Below are positions 8,108 through 17,347 of a stretch of DNA of 64,000 nt, in pieces. The notes below the pieces were generated by a model that saw only the letters and a list, made by a program, of their open reading frames with translations, was not told where the DNA came from and made no database searches. Every line of letters starts with the position of its first letter. Position 1 is the stretch's first letter. Made by a program: the position numbers and the translations under genes. Source of the DNA: Sphingomonas gilva (GTDB lineage: Bacteria > Pseudomonadota > Alphaproteobacteria > Sphingomonadales > Sphingomonadaceae); contig NZ_QWLV01000001.1 in the NCBI RefSeq assembly GCF_003515075.1, forward strand, positions 310,001-374,000, read 5' to 3'.

Positions 8108-11100
8108 ATGGCTACCCAGACCTCCGCGAAGACGCACCAATCGCTCACCGCCGCGCTCGACAAGGCGCTGATCGCCAAGGCGCTGCCCGGCGAGCTGGAC
8201 GGGTTCGGCAAGGCGGAGCGGCAGGAGGCGGCGCGCTTCGTCACCGCCGCGGCGCTGGCGCGCAAGCCGGGTACGGCGACGGTCCAGCTCGAAGCGCTGC
8301 CCGAGAGCGAGGATCATCGCCGGCGGCTGCGGCTCGCCATCATCAACGACGACATGCCCTTTCTGGTCGATTCGATCGCGGGGACGATCGCGGCCGAGAA
8401 TATCGCGATCGATCGGATCATCCATCCGGTCGTGCGCGTCGCGCGTGACGACAGGGGCACGCTGACCGCCATCGACGCCAAGGGCTCGGCCGAATCGATG
8501 ATCTATATCGAGATGGAGCGGGTCGACGCGCGCGCGCGGCGGCGGCTGGTCAGCGAGATCGAACGCACGCTCCGCCAGGTCCGCTCGGCGGTGAACGACT
8601 GGGTGAAGCTGCAGGATGCGATGCGCGCCGACGCGGAGGCGATCGGCGGAGAGGGCGGCGCGTTGCTGCACTGGTTCCTCGATCGCAACTTCACGCTGTT
8701 GTCGCACGACCGCTGGTCGACGGGCGGCGAGATCAGCAAGCCGCTGGGCCTGGCGCGCCATGCGGGGAGCGATCCCATCCTGGCCGACAGTTCGCGCGCG
8801 CTGGCGGTCAAATGGTTCGAGAAGGGCGGCGAAGCGCCGCTGCTGCTCAAGTCCAATCGCATCTCCAGCGTCCATCGCCGCGTGCAGCTCGATCTCATCA
8901 TCGTCCCCGTTCGCGAGGGGAAGAAGGTCGTCGGGCTTTCGACCCATGCCGGTTTGTGGACCTCGGGCGCGCTCAACACCCCGCCTGCCGAGATACCCGT
9001 GCTGCGCCAGCGGCTGGCCGAGCTCGAGAAGAAGTTCGGCTTCGATCCCGCGGGCCATGCCGGCAAGGCGCTGACCCATGCGCTCGTCGCGCTGCCGCAC
9101 GATCAGGTGATCGGCTTCGATCCGCAATCGCTGGAGCAGGTCGCGCTCGCCGCGATGAGCCTGGCCGATCGGCCGCGGCCCAAGCTGGTGACGATCAGGA
9201 GCTCGCTCGGCCGCCACCTGTTCTGCTTCGTCTGGCTGCCGCGTGACGAGGTGACGACCGCGCGGCGCGTGGCGATCGGCGACATGCTGGCCGACGCCGC
9301 CAACGCCAAGCTTCTGTCCTGGTCGATCGCGCTCGAGGACGGGGTGGTCGCGCTGATCCGCTACACGCTCGATCTGCGCGAGGGCGGCAAATCGCCCGAC
9401 ACGACCGATCTCGACGCGCGGCTGGAGCGGATGGTGCGCGGCTGGTCGCCGGCGGTCGAGGCGGCGCTCGTCGCCGATGTCGGGGAAGCGCGGGCCGCGC
9501 GCATGACCTTGCGCTGGGCGAACGAGTTTCCGCAAGGCTATCGCTACGCCAACAGCGCCGAGGAGGCCGCGCGCGACATCGCCCGGCTCGACCGGCTGGT
9601 CGACGAGGATGCGCGCAACGTCCGCATCTTCTCGGCTCCGGCGGACGGCGCGGAGACCCTGTGCCTCAAAATCTATCGCCGCGGCGGCGCGCTGCCGCTG
9701 TCCGACGCGGTGCCCGTGCTGGAGAATTTCGGCTTCCGCGTTATCGAGGAGCGGCCGACGCGGCTGGCGACTCCGGGGATGGGATTCATCCATGAGTTCC
9801 TGCTGCACATCGACGGCGGCACGCCCCATCTCGGCGCTCCCGACTCGATCGCGGTGCTCGAGGAGGCGATCGCCGACGTGCTCGAAGGCGCGGCCGAAAA
9901 CGATTCGCTCAACAAGCTGATCGTCGCCGCCAATCTGCGCCCGCGCGCGGTTCTCTTGTTCCGCGCCTGGTTCCGCTATCTGCGCCAGACCGGCCTCGCC
10001 TACGGCATGGCGACCGTGGTCGAGGCGCTGCGCCGCGCGCCTAAGCTCGCCATCGCGCTCGTCGCACGCTTCGACGCCGCGCACGATCCCGCCGCGCGCA
10101 AGGGCGCCGAGGCGGCGATCGCCGATGCCGAAAAGGCGATCGACGCGGGGCTGGACAAGGTTTCGGCGATCGACGACGACCGCATCATCCGCGCGATCCG
10201 CGGGGTGATCGACGCGACCTTGCGCACCAACGCCTTCGCCCCCGCGGCGAAGGAGGCGCTGGCGTTCAAGCTCGATAGCGCCAAGGTGCCGGGCCTGCCC
10301 GCGCCGCTGCCGTGGCGGGAGATCTTCGTCTATTCGCCGCGGGTCGAGGGCATTCATCTGCGCGCCGGCCCGGTGGCGCGCGGCGGCTTGCGCTGGTCAG
10401 ACCGGCGCGACGATTTCCGCACCGAGGTGCTGGGGCTGATGAAGGCGCAGCGCGTGAAGAACGCGGTGATCGTGCCGACCGGCGCGAAGGGCGGCTTTTA
10501 TCCCAAGCAGCTCCCCCCGCCCGCCAATCGCGACGCCTGGCTGGCTGAGGGGACCGAGAGCTACCGCATCTTCATCCGATCGCTGCTGTCGGTCACCGAC
10601 AACATCGTTGAGAGCAAGGTGGTGCACCCCGAAGCCGTGGTGATCCACGACGGCGACGATCCCTATTTCGTCGTCGCCGCGGACAAGGGCACCGCGACCT
10701 TTTCCGACGTCGCCAACGCCATCGCGATGGAGCGGGGATTTTGGCTTGGTGATGCGTTTGCCTCAGGCGGGTCCAACGGCTACGACCACAAGGCGATGGG
10801 CATCACCGCCAGGGGCGGCTGGATCTCGGTCCAGCGCCATTTCGCCGAGCGCGGGATCGACGTGCAGACCGATCCGATCCGCGTCGTCGGCTGCGGCGAC
10901 ATGTCGGGCGACGTGTTCGGCAACGGCATGCTCCTGTCCAAGGCGATCAGGCTGCAGGCGGCGTTCGACCATCGCCACATCTTCCTCGACCCCGATCCCG
11001 ATCCCGCGGCGAGCTGGGCGGAGCGGCAGCGGATGTTCGATCTGCCGCGGTCGAGCTGGGCGGACTATGACACGGCGCTGATCTCCAAGGGCGGCGGCGT

Positions 11101-12751
11101 CTTCCCGCGCTCGGAGAAGTCGATCAAATTGTCGCGCCAGGCGCGCGAGATGCTCGGCGTCGAGGATGCGGCGATGGAGCCCGGCGCGCTGATCTCCGCG
11201 ATCCTCAAGGCGCCGGTCGACCTGATCTGGTTCGGCGGCATCGGCACCTATGTGAAGGCGGCGGGCGAGAGCCATCTCGACGTCGGCGATCCGGCCAACG
11301 ACCGGCTGCGCGTCAATGCCGAGGAGGTGCGCGCGGTCGCGATCGGCGAGGGCGCCAATCTGGGCGTCACCCAGGCGGCGCGCATCGCCTATGCCTTGCG
11401 CGGCGGGCGGATCAACACCGACTTCATCGACAATTCGGCCGGGGTCGATTGCTCGGACAACGAGGTCAACATCAAGATCGCCCTGAACCGCGAGATGATC
11501 GAGGGCCGGCTCAAGCAGGCCGACCGCGACAGGCTCTTGACCGCGATGACCGAGGAGGTCGCGCACCTGGTGCTGGAGGACAACCGCCTCCAGACGCTCG
11601 CGCTCTCGGCGATGGAGAATGACGGCGCGCCGGTGCTGCCGAGCTATGTCCGGCTGATCGAGATCTTCGAGGCGTCGGGCCGGCTCGACCGCGCGGTCGA
11701 GGGGCTGGCGGCCAACGAGGACCTGCTGCGCCGCGCGCAGGACGGGCACGGGCTGACCCGGCCCGAGCTGGCGGTGCTGCTGGCGACGGGCAAGCTCGCG
11801 CTGCAGGACGCGATCGAGAAGTCGGCGCTCGACACCGATCCCTCGACCCGCGGCGACCTTCACGCCGCCTTCCCCGCGCCGATGCGCAAGCGCTTCGAAC
11901 AGGCGATCGACCAGCACCGGCTGCGCAACGAGATCATCGCCACCAAGCTCGCCAACCGCATGATCAACCGGCTGGGCGTGCTCAACCCGTTCGAGCTGGC
12001 CGAGGAGGAAGGCGCGGCGCTGAGCGACATCGCGGCGATGTATGTCGCGGCCGAACGGCTGTTCGGCCTGCCCGATCTGTTCAAGGCGATCGAGGACGCC
12101 GAAATCACCGAATCCGCGCGCGTGCTGCTGCTCGACGAGGCGGCCTACGGCGTGCGCGTGCAGATCGCCGATCTGCTCCGCGCGTTCCGGCCCGGCATCA
12201 GCCCGGCCGACGTGATCGCGGCGCTCGAAAAGGGCATCGCCCGGCTCGACAAGGAGGCCGACGCGCTGCTCGCCACCGAAACCAGGACCCAGGCCGGCCA
12301 TATCGCCGACGAACTGTCGGGAAAGGGCGCGCCGCATGCCCTGGTCAAGCGCGTGGTCCGGCTGTTCGAGCTGGACGGCGCGGTCGGGCTCGCCGATCTG
12401 GCGCAACGGCTGAAGCTCGACGAGGTGGTGCTGACCAAGGCCTTTATCGGGCTTGGCTCCGCCCTGGGGCTCGACTGGGCGCAGTCCAACGCCGCGCGGA
12501 TCATCCCGAGCGACCCGTGGGAGCGGCTGCTGATCGCCGGCCTGGCGCGCGATTTCCAGCAATTGCGCCTCGATTTCCTGGCCCGCACGAAGGACGATCC
12601 GCAGGGCCTGGTCGATAGCTGGCTGGCGGCGAACGCCCAGCGCGTCATCCAATTCCGCAATCTGGTCGATCGCGCGCGCCGCGCATCGACCCCCAATGCG
12701 GCGATGCTGGCGCAGATCGCCAGCCAGGCGCGGGTGCTGCTGGGGCGGTGA
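8108..12751 (+). CDS. gdhZ: NAD-dependent glutamate dehydrogenase, large (180 kDa) class
   Basis: 1,547 residues, close to the roughly 1,600 usual for this class. The enzyme deaminates glutamate to 2-oxoglutarate with NAD+ in the cytoplasm and feeds amino-acid carbon to the TCA cycle. The N-terminal third holds the ACT-like regulatory segments (INDDMPFLVDSIAGTIA). The catalytic core near residues 755-1125 shows GGLRWSDRRDDFRTEVLGLM, a GAKGGF motif with the substrate Lys, GCGDMSGDVFGNGMLLS and the Rossmann-type GEGANLGVTQAARI. In Caulobacter the homologue GdhZ also controls FtsZ; whether that holds here is unknown. A strong palindrome lies just downstream. Confidence 0.96.
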   Translation: MATQTSAKTHQSLTAALDKALIAKALPGELDGFGKAERQEAARFVTAAALARKPGTATVQLEALPESEDHRRRLRLAIINDDMPFLVDSIAGTIAAENIAIDRIIHPVVRVARDDRGTLTAIDAKGSAESMIYIEMERVDARARRRLVSEIERTLRQVRSAVNDWVKLQDAMRADAEAIGGEGGALLHWFLDRNFTLLSHDRWSTGGEISKPLGLARHAGSDPILADSSRALAVKWFEKGGEAPLLLKSNRISSVHRRVQLDLIIVPVREGKKVVGLSTHAGLWTSGALNTPPAEIPVLRQRLAELEKKFGFDPAGHAGKALTHALVALPHDQVIGFDPQSLEQVALAAMSLADRPRPKLVTIRSSLGRHLFCFVWLPRDEVTTARRVAIGDMLADAANAKLLSWSIALEDGVVALIRYTLDLREGGKSPDTTDLDARLERMVRGWSPAVEAALVADVGEARAARMTLRWANEFPQGYRYANSAEEAARDIARLDRLVDEDARNVRIFSAPADGAETLCLKIYRRGGALPLSDAVPVLENFGFRVIEERPTRLATPGMGFIHEFLLHIDGGTPHLGAPDSIAVLEEAIADVLEGAAENDSLNKLIVAANLRPRAVLLFRAWFRYLRQTGLAYGMATVVEALRRAPKLAIALVARFDAAHDPAARKGAEAAIADAEKAIDAGLDKVSAIDDDRIIRAIRGVIDATLRTNAFAPAAKEALAFKLDSAKVPGLPAPLPWREIFVYSPRVEGIHLRAGPVARGGLRWSDRRDDFRTEVLGLMKAQRVKNAVIVPTGAKGGFYPKQLPPPANRDAWLAEGTESYRIFIRSLLSVTDNIVESKVVHPEAVVIHDGDDPYFVVAADKGTATFSDVANAIAMERGFWLGDAFASGGSNGYDHKAMGITARGGWISVQRHFAERGIDVQTDPIRVVGCGDMSGDVFGNGMLLSKAIRLQAAFDHRHIFLDPDPDPAASWAERQRMFDLPRSSWADYDTALISKGGGVFPRSEKSIKLSRQAREMLGVEDAAMEPGALISAILKAPVDLIWFGGIGTYVKAAGESHLDVGDPANDRLRVNAEEVRAVAIGEGANLGVTQAARIAYALRGGRINTDFIDNSAGVDCSDNEVNIKIALNREMIEGRLKQADRDRLLTAMTEEVAHLVLEDNRLQTLALSAMENDGAPVLPSYVRLIEIFEASGRLDRAVEGLAANEDLLRRAQDGHGLTRPELAVLLATGKLALQDAIEKSALDTDPSTRGDLHAAFPAPMRKRFEQAIDQHRLRNEIIATKLANRMINRLGVLNPFELAEEEGAALSDIAAMYVAAERLFGLPDLFKAIEDAEITESARVLLLDEAAYGVRVQIADLLRAFRPGISPADVIAALEKGIARLDKEADALLATETRTQAGHIADELSGKGAPHALVKRVVRLFELDGAVGLADLAQRLKLDEVVLTKAFIGLGSALGLDWAQSNAARIIPSDPWERLLIAGLARDFQQLRLDFLARTKDDPQGLVDSWLAANAQRVIQFRNLVDRARRASTPNAAMLAQIASQARVLLGR

Positions 12752-12764
12752 CGCTGTAAGCCCC

Positions 12765-12860
12765 TCCCCTTCAGGGGAGGGGTTGGGGGCGGGGGAAGTC
12801 ACGGGCGAACGCGCTTATGGCAGGCCCCACCCCAACCCCTCCCCTGAAGGGGAGGGGCTA
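12765..12860. repeat. Long imperfect inverted repeat made of two G/C palindromes
   Basis: Each end is itself a hairpin (CCCCTCCCC, TTC, GGGGAGGGG), and the two ends are inverted copies of about 27 nt around a 40-nt centre. It fills the gap between convergent genes (glutamate dehydrogenase and the PepSY gene) and could act as a two-way terminator. Similar CTCCCC-rich palindromes occur at 14760-14961 and 62130-62160, so it belongs to a dispersed family. Confidence 0.7.
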
Positions 12861-12864
12861 ATGA

Positions 12865-13998
12865 TTACTCCGCCGGTTGCAGCCTTCGCGCGCGCCGCTG
12901 CTTGAGCCTCGTCTTCCAGCTCCGCGCGCGCCACCACATGATGAGGCCGGTGATGCTGAGGATCGCGGGCAAGAGGCCGCCCAGGAAGATGATCATCTGC
13001 CAGACGATGCCCATGTCGGTGCCGTCGTGGATGCGGCGCATCAGGCGCGCGGTGGTTTCCCCCTCGCGCGGCTCGGGCGGGGCGATCGACGCGGCGCCGG
13101 TGGCGTCGGCGATGCCGACCTGCGCCGGCCGTCCCTTTGCCGGCCGGACCGAGATTTTCCAGTCGGGCTCGACATCGGTTGGCCAGGCGATCTGCGACAC
13201 CGTGCCGGGGGCGGCGGCCGTGGCGGCGGAGAGCGCCGCATCCAGGCTGGTCGCGGGCGCCGCGAGCGGCTGCGCGCGCATGCGCTGCTGGCGGCTGGGC
13301 CCGGCCTCGCGCGGCGCCTGCGCCTGGGCGCCGTTGAACACCGCGAACGCCGAGGGGAAGCTGATCCACACGCCGGTGAGCGACAGCACGAACAGCGGGA
13401 TCGCGATCCAGAACCCCATCAGGTGGTGCAGGTTGGTGTCGAGATTGTTGTGCCGCCGCCAGCGCAGGCCCTTCACCCAGCTGCCGACGGTCGGCCACCA
13501 CAGCCATAGGCCGGTGATCGAAGAGAGCAGCATCGCGACGCCGACCCAGCCGACGATCGGCCGGCCCCATCCGGGAATGTAGAGGCTGCCGTGGAGCACG
13601 TGCATCACGCGCACCGCGCCCTCGTTCGATCCGGCGCGATCGAGCACGCGCGCGGTCGCGGGATCGATCCAGATATTGGTGCGCACCGGCCTGCCGCCAC
13701 CCTCTTGCGGCGCGCGCGCGGCGCTTGCGACGACCGCGCCTTCTTCGGGAATGCGAAGCGACATCAGCCGTTCGCCGGGGGCGAGAGCGTTCGCCGCGGC
13801 GGAAACATAGGCGGCGGCGGGCAGCGTCGCCGATCCTTCGACCACGCGCGCGGGATTCAGCCAGTCGTCCAGCGCATCGTGCCACACCAGCGCCGCGCCG
13901 GTGATCGAGATCGGAATGATCGCGATCGCCAGGATCAGCCCGATCCATTTGTGCAGCTGGAACCAGGCGTCGCGCAGCCCGATCTTGGTCACCGCCAT
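12865..13998 (-). CDS. PepSY-associated membrane protein
   Basis: 377 residues from the ATG of MAVTKIGL. PepSY/PiuB-type inner-membrane proteins accompany ferric-siderophore systems and are thought to help reduce iron or process the siderophore. Four membrane segments can be read: WIGLILAIAIIPISITGAAL near the N-terminus with the conserved HKW, one near residue 155-175 (GWVGVAMLLSSITGLWLWWP), one near FWIAIPLFVLSLTGVWI, and a last one near IIFLGGLLPAILSITGLIMW. The C-terminus is Arg-rich. It is the last gene of the iron island, after the receptor and piuC, and has its own candidate iron operator upstream. A longer start 13 codons earlier has no advantage. Confidence 0.88.
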   Translation of the reverse strand: MAVTKIGLRDAWFQLHKWIGLILAIAIIPISITGAALVWHDALDDWLNPARVVEGSATLPAAAYVSAAANALAPGERLMSLRIPEEGAVVASAARAPQEGGGRPVRTNIWIDPATARVLDRAGSNEGAVRVMHVLHGSLYIPGWGRPIVGWVGVAMLLSSITGLWLWWPTVGSWVKGLRWRRHNNLDTNLHHLMGFWIAIPLFVLSLTGVWISFPSAFAVFNGAQAQAPREAGPSRQQRMRAQPLAAPATSLDAALSAATAAAPGTVSQIAWPTDVEPDWKISVRPAKGRPAQVGIADATGAASIAPPEPREGETTARLMRRIHDGTDMGIVWQMIIFLGGLLPAILSITGLIMWWRARSWKTRLKQRRARRLQPAE

Positions 13999-14039
13999 GA
14001 TGTGAGAATCCCCGCTATGACGCAGCGGCGATGGCAAAA

Positions 14040-14066
14040 CAGTTATTGCAAGTCAATTGCAATTCA
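14040..14066 (-). promoter_or_regulatory. Candidate iron-responsive operator upstream of the PepSY gene
   Basis: Two self-complementary TTGCAA hexamers (14046-14051 and 14057-14062) are 5 bp apart in an AT-rich patch, about 50 bp upstream of the PepSY start and just after the piuC stop. TTGCAA/TGCAA repeats resemble operators bound by Fur-family regulators in alphaproteobacteria. The match is by eye only. Confidence 0.45.
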
Positions 14067-14071
14067 TGCGG

Positions 14072-14755
14072 TCAGGTGTCGGCCCAGCGGCGCAGCAGAT
14101 TATGGTAGACGCCGGTCAGCTGGATCACCGCCGGATCGGCATGGCCCTTGTCGGCGGCGACCGACTGCACCGCCTGATCGAGATCGAACAGCAGCCGGCG
14201 CGCGCCGTCGTCGCGCACCATCGATTCGATCCAGAAGAAGCTGGCGACGCGCGCGCCGCGCGTGACCGGGGTGACATGGTGCAGGCTGGAGGCCGGATAG
14301 AGCACGAGGTGCCCGGCGGGCAGCTTGACGCTCTGCGCCCCGAACTGGCCTTCGACCACCAGCTCGCCGCCGTCATAGCCGTCGGGGTCCGAGAGGAAGA
14401 GCGTCGCGGACAGGTCGCTGCGCATGCGGAAATCGGTGCCGCGCCTGATGCGGATGGCGTTGTCGATATGCGTGCCGAAGGTCTCGCCGCCTTCGTAGCG
14501 GTTGAACATCGGCGGCCAGATCTTGCCCGGCAGCGCGGCGGCGATGAAGGTCGCCGCGCGGCCCAGCGCGTCGAGCACCAGCGCGCCCGCCTCGCGCGCC
14601 GCCTTGCCGTCCTCGGGGAGCTGGCGGTTGCGCTTGGCGAGCGCCGCCTGCGGGCCCGACGTGGCGTTGCCGTCGATCCATTCGGCGTCGCCGATGATCG
14701 AATGGACCCGGGCGAGGTGATCGGCGTCGAGGACGTCGGGAATGGCGATCAGCAT
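14072..14755 (-). CDS. piuC: PKHD-type Fe(II)/2-oxoglutarate hydroxylase PiuC (YbiX)
   Basis: 227 residues from the ATG at 14755, matching the usual 225. This family pairs with Fiu/PiuA catecholate receptors (ybiX beside fiu, piuC beside piuA). Visible are [19 protein letters not shown] with the first His and Asp of the iron triad, then [22 protein letters not shown] with the distal His and the 2-oxoglutarate Arg. The terminal HNLLRRWAD is also typical. It lies downstream of the Fiu-like receptor gene on the same strand but separated by a 207-bp repeat block, so co-transcription would run through that structured DNA. A longer frame reaching 14836 reads into repeat sequence and was not used. 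Confidence 0.94.
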   Translation of the reverse strand: MLIAIPDVLDADHLARVHSIIGDAEWIDGNATSGPQAALAKRNRQLPEDGKAAREAGALVLDALGRAATFIAAALPGKIWPPMFNRYEGGETFGTHIDNAIRIRRGTDFRMRSDLSATLFLSDPDGYDGGELVVEGQFGAQSVKLPAGHLVLYPASSLHHVTPVTRGARVASFFWIESMVRDDGARRLLFDLDQAVQSVAADKGHADPAVIQLTGVYHNLLRRWADT

Positions 14756-14759
14756 GGCG

Positions 14760-14961
14760 GATGCGTAGCAAATCCTCCCCGGCACGGGGAGGGGGACCAG
14801 CCGCAGGCTGGTGGAGGGGGTTATCCGCGAACGCATCGTCTGCGGCCAGCCCCCTCCACCATCAGCTTCGCTGGAGTGCTGGGTCGAACCGTCCCCCGGA
14901 CGGTTCTCAAACGCGCGGGGCGCGTTTGACCCTGCACTCCCCCTCCCCGCGCCGGGGGAGG
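14760..14961. repeat. Composite palindromic repeat block in the iron island
   Basis: The gap between piuC and the receptor gene is built from G/C-rich inverted repeats: CTCCCCG with CGGGGAG, then CCAGCC, GCA, GGCTGG, then a CCCCTCC stretch matched by GGAGGGG. A 64-nt three-way-junction element (14875-14938) sits between a CTTCGCTGG end and a CTCCCCCTCCCC end that would otherwise be continuous. No gene is visible in it. Confidence 0.8.
14875..14938 (+). repeat. 64-nt three-way-junction element, copy 1
   Basis: Outer arms AGTGCTGGGT and ACCCTGCACT pair at 9 of 10 positions. Inside are two perfect 9-bp hairpins: GAACCGTCC, CCC, GGACGGTTC at 14886-14906, then CAAACGCGC, GGG, GCGCGTTTG at 14908-14928. 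A C follows the left arm and a T separates the hairpins. Copies at 49156 and 50497 have the same length and layout with other stem sequences. Confidence 0.85.
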
Positions 14962-14962
14962 A

Positions 14963-17296
14963 TCAGAAGCTGTAGAACAGGCTCAGCACCGCCGAGCGCC
15001 CCTCGCCAGGCGTCGCCCAGCCATTGTTGCGGATGCCGGTGAAATAGCGTTCGTCGAAGATGTTCTGCACGTTGACCTGCGCGGTCAGCCCGCCTTCGAA
15101 GGCGTAGGACAGGAAGGCGCGGTGGGTCATGTAGTCGTCGGCGTAGAGCTGTTCGGGCGCCGCGACGGTCGGCGCGTTGAGCGCGAAGCCGCCCTGATAG
15201 GTGAAGCCATAGCCCAGCTGCAGGCCGAAGGGCAGCGTGTAGGTGGTGAACAGGCTGCCCGAATGCGCCGGGGTCTGGATCAGATCGGTGCCCGCCTGCG
15301 GATCGATCAGGTCCGCATCGTTGGTGCAATCATCCTCGCCGGGATTGGCGAGGCAATAGTCGGACACGCTCTGCAGCACGGTTCCGTCGAGATAGGTGTA
15401 GTTGGCGAAGATGCTCCAGGCGGGCGTGATGTTGCCGCTCGCGCCCAGCGCGATTCCGTCGACGCGCGCGCGGCCGTCGAGCACCTGCGCGGTCGGCGCC
15501 ACCGGGTCGCCCGTGGCGACGCGGTAGTTGGTCCGCTCGTTGCGGAACAGCGCGGCGGTCAGCTGCAGGCGGCGATCGAACAGATCGGCCTTGGCGCCGA
15601 TCTCGTAGCTCTTGCCCGTCTCGGGCGCGACGTCGCAATTCGTCCCGCAGCCCTGCCGCACCGTCGCGGAGCTCGGCGTCTTCGAATTGGCGTAGCTGGC
15701 GTAGAGGCTGGTGTTGGGCGTGGGCTTGAACACCGCGCCGCCGCGATAGGAGAACAGCTCCTCGTCGCTGACCTGATCGGCGCCGCGGGTATAGACCGAA
15801 CCCGTCGCCGGCGTGCCGATGGCGTCGGCGCGGAAGACGCCGCGCACGCTTTCGTAGCGCACCCCGCCGTTCAGCTCGACCATCTCGCCGATCTCCAGCG
15901 TGTCGAAGGCGTAGATCGCCGCCGAACGCGTATCCCCCTCCGAACGGCCGGTGAGGATGCGGTTGACCGGCCCGCGCCAGACCGTGTCCGGATCGGTGAT
16001 CGAAATCGGCGGCTGCGCCGGGTTGGGCGTCGCCCCGCCCGGATTGCGCAGCAGCTGCGCGGTCTCGATCGAATAATCCTCCTGGGTCAGCGATCCGCCG
16101 ATCACCAGCGTATTGCGGACGCCGCCGCCCTTTTCGCCCGAGCGGACGGTCAGGTCGGTCTGGTTGTGCAGCAGGTCGTTCAGCTGATCGCGCACCAGCC
16201 CGCGCGGGCCGCTCGGCAGGTAGAAGCCGGGATTGTCGCACGGCGCTCCGAAGGGCGTCTCGCCGTTCGCCAGGCACCAGTTGGCCCCGCCCGCGGGGCT
16301 TTGCGGCGCGCTGGTGACGGTCGGCTGATAGACCCGCTGGTAGCGGGTGAGGTTGCGGATCTGGACGCCGCCGCCGAAATCATGCGTGAAGGTCGCGGTC
16401 AGGCGGTCGAGCTCGGTCTGCTGGCGATCGAGATTGACGATGCCGAAATAGGAGGAATCGTCGATTCCGGGCAGCGGACCGCCGGCCTCGGCATAATAGG
16501 GAACGCCGTAGATCGGCGTGTTGTCGTCCTCCTGATGGACATAGGCCAGGGTGAGGCTGGTCGGGCCGTCGACGCCGATGGTGATCGCGGGCGCGACGCC
16601 CCAGCGTTCGTAGCTCTCGACGTCGCGGCCGGGCACGTCGTTGCGGTGGAACATCGCGTTCAGGCGAACGGCGACCAGCTCGCTGACGCGGACATTGCTG
16701 TCGATCGTCGCGCGGTAATAATCGTCGGTGCCGATCGCGGCGGAGACGATGGTCAGGTCCCCGCGCTGCGGCGCCTTGCTGACCAGGTTGATCGTGCCGC
16801 CGACCGATCCCGATCCGTTGAACACGGTGTTGGCGCCGTTATAGACCTCGATCTGCTGCAGGTTGAACGGATCGGTGCGGCTGTATTGCGCGCTGTCGCG
16901 AACGCCGTCGACGGTGATGTCGTTGTTCGCCGAATAGCCGCGCAGGTTGATCGAATCGCCATAGCCGCCGCCGCCCTCGCCCGCGCCGAAGGTGATGCCG
17001 GGAATCGTCTGGAGCGCGTCGCGCAGGGTGAGCAGGTTCTGCTTCCTCAGCGTCTGATCGCTGATCACGGTGATCGTCTGCGGCGTGTCGAGCAGCGGCG
17101 CGGTGGCCTTGGGGCTTTCGAGCTCTTCCGCGCCGCCCACGCCGATGACGACGATGTCGTCGCGCTGGGGATCGTCGCGCTGGTCGGTGCGGCTCTGCGG
17201 ATCAGGCTCGGCCGGATCGGCGGCGGCCGCCGGCGCGGTGACGAGCGCGCCGACGCAGGACAGCGCGAGGAAAGCGGCGGTTGAAGGTTTCGGCAT
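14963..17296 (-). CDS. fiu: TonB-dependent catecholate siderophore receptor, Fiu type
   Basis: 777 residues with a signal peptide ending near AAAADPAEP. The plug domain carries the siderophore-receptor signatures: DTPQTITVISDQTLR, LRDALQTIPGITFGAGEGG, INLRGYSANNDITVDGVRD and IEVYNGANTVFNGSGSVGG. The barrel ends VLSLFYSF with a terminal Phe. Fiu-type receptors import ferric catecholates. The piuC and PepSY genes downstream on the same strand are its usual partners. The gene starts 51 bp after the ribbon-helix-helix gene, and an 8-bp inverted repeat of iron-operator type lies 61-88 bp upstream of its start, inside the end of that gene. Confidence 0.94.
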   Translation of the reverse strand: MPKPSTAAFLALSCVGALVTAPAAAADPAEPDPQSRTDQRDDPQRDDIVVIGVGGAEELESPKATAPLLDTPQTITVISDQTLRKQNLLTLRDALQTIPGITFGAGEGGGGYGDSINLRGYSANNDITVDGVRDSAQYSRTDPFNLQQIEVYNGANTVFNGSGSVGGTINLVSKAPQRGDLTIVSAAIGTDDYYRATIDSNVRVSELVAVRLNAMFHRNDVPGRDVESYERWGVAPAITIGVDGPTSLTLAYVHQEDDNTPIYGVPYYAEAGGPLPGIDDSSYFGIVNLDRQQTELDRLTATFTHDFGGGVQIRNLTRYQRVYQPTVTSAPQSPAGGANWCLANGETPFGAPCDNPGFYLPSGPRGLVRDQLNDLLHNQTDLTVRSGEKGGGVRNTLVIGGSLTQEDYSIETAQLLRNPGGATPNPAQPPISITDPDTVWRGPVNRILTGRSEGDTRSAAIYAFDTLEIGEMVELNGGVRYESVRGVFRADAIGTPATGSVYTRGADQVSDEELFSYRGGAVFKPTPNTSLYASYANSKTPSSATVRQGCGTNCDVAPETGKSYEIGAKADLFDRRLQLTAALFRNERTNYRVATGDPVAPTAQVLDGRARVDGIALGASGNITPAWSIFANYTYLDGTVLQSVSDYCLANPGEDDCTNDADLIDPQAGTDLIQTPAHSGSLFTTYTLPFGLQLGYGFTYQGGFALNAPTVAAPEQLYADDYMTHRAFLSYAFEGGLTAQVNVQNIFDERYFTGIRNNGWATPGEGRSAVLSLFYSF

Positions 17297-17347
17297 TTTG
17301 GCCCCCTGGGATGGATGGGGGCGCGTTATTGAGAAGCGTTCGCAGAG

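Noticed and set aside
12765..12860. A junction element of the 64-nt family
   Set aside because: It is palindromic but lacks the two 9-bp hairpins with CCC and GGG loops and the one-base spacers.
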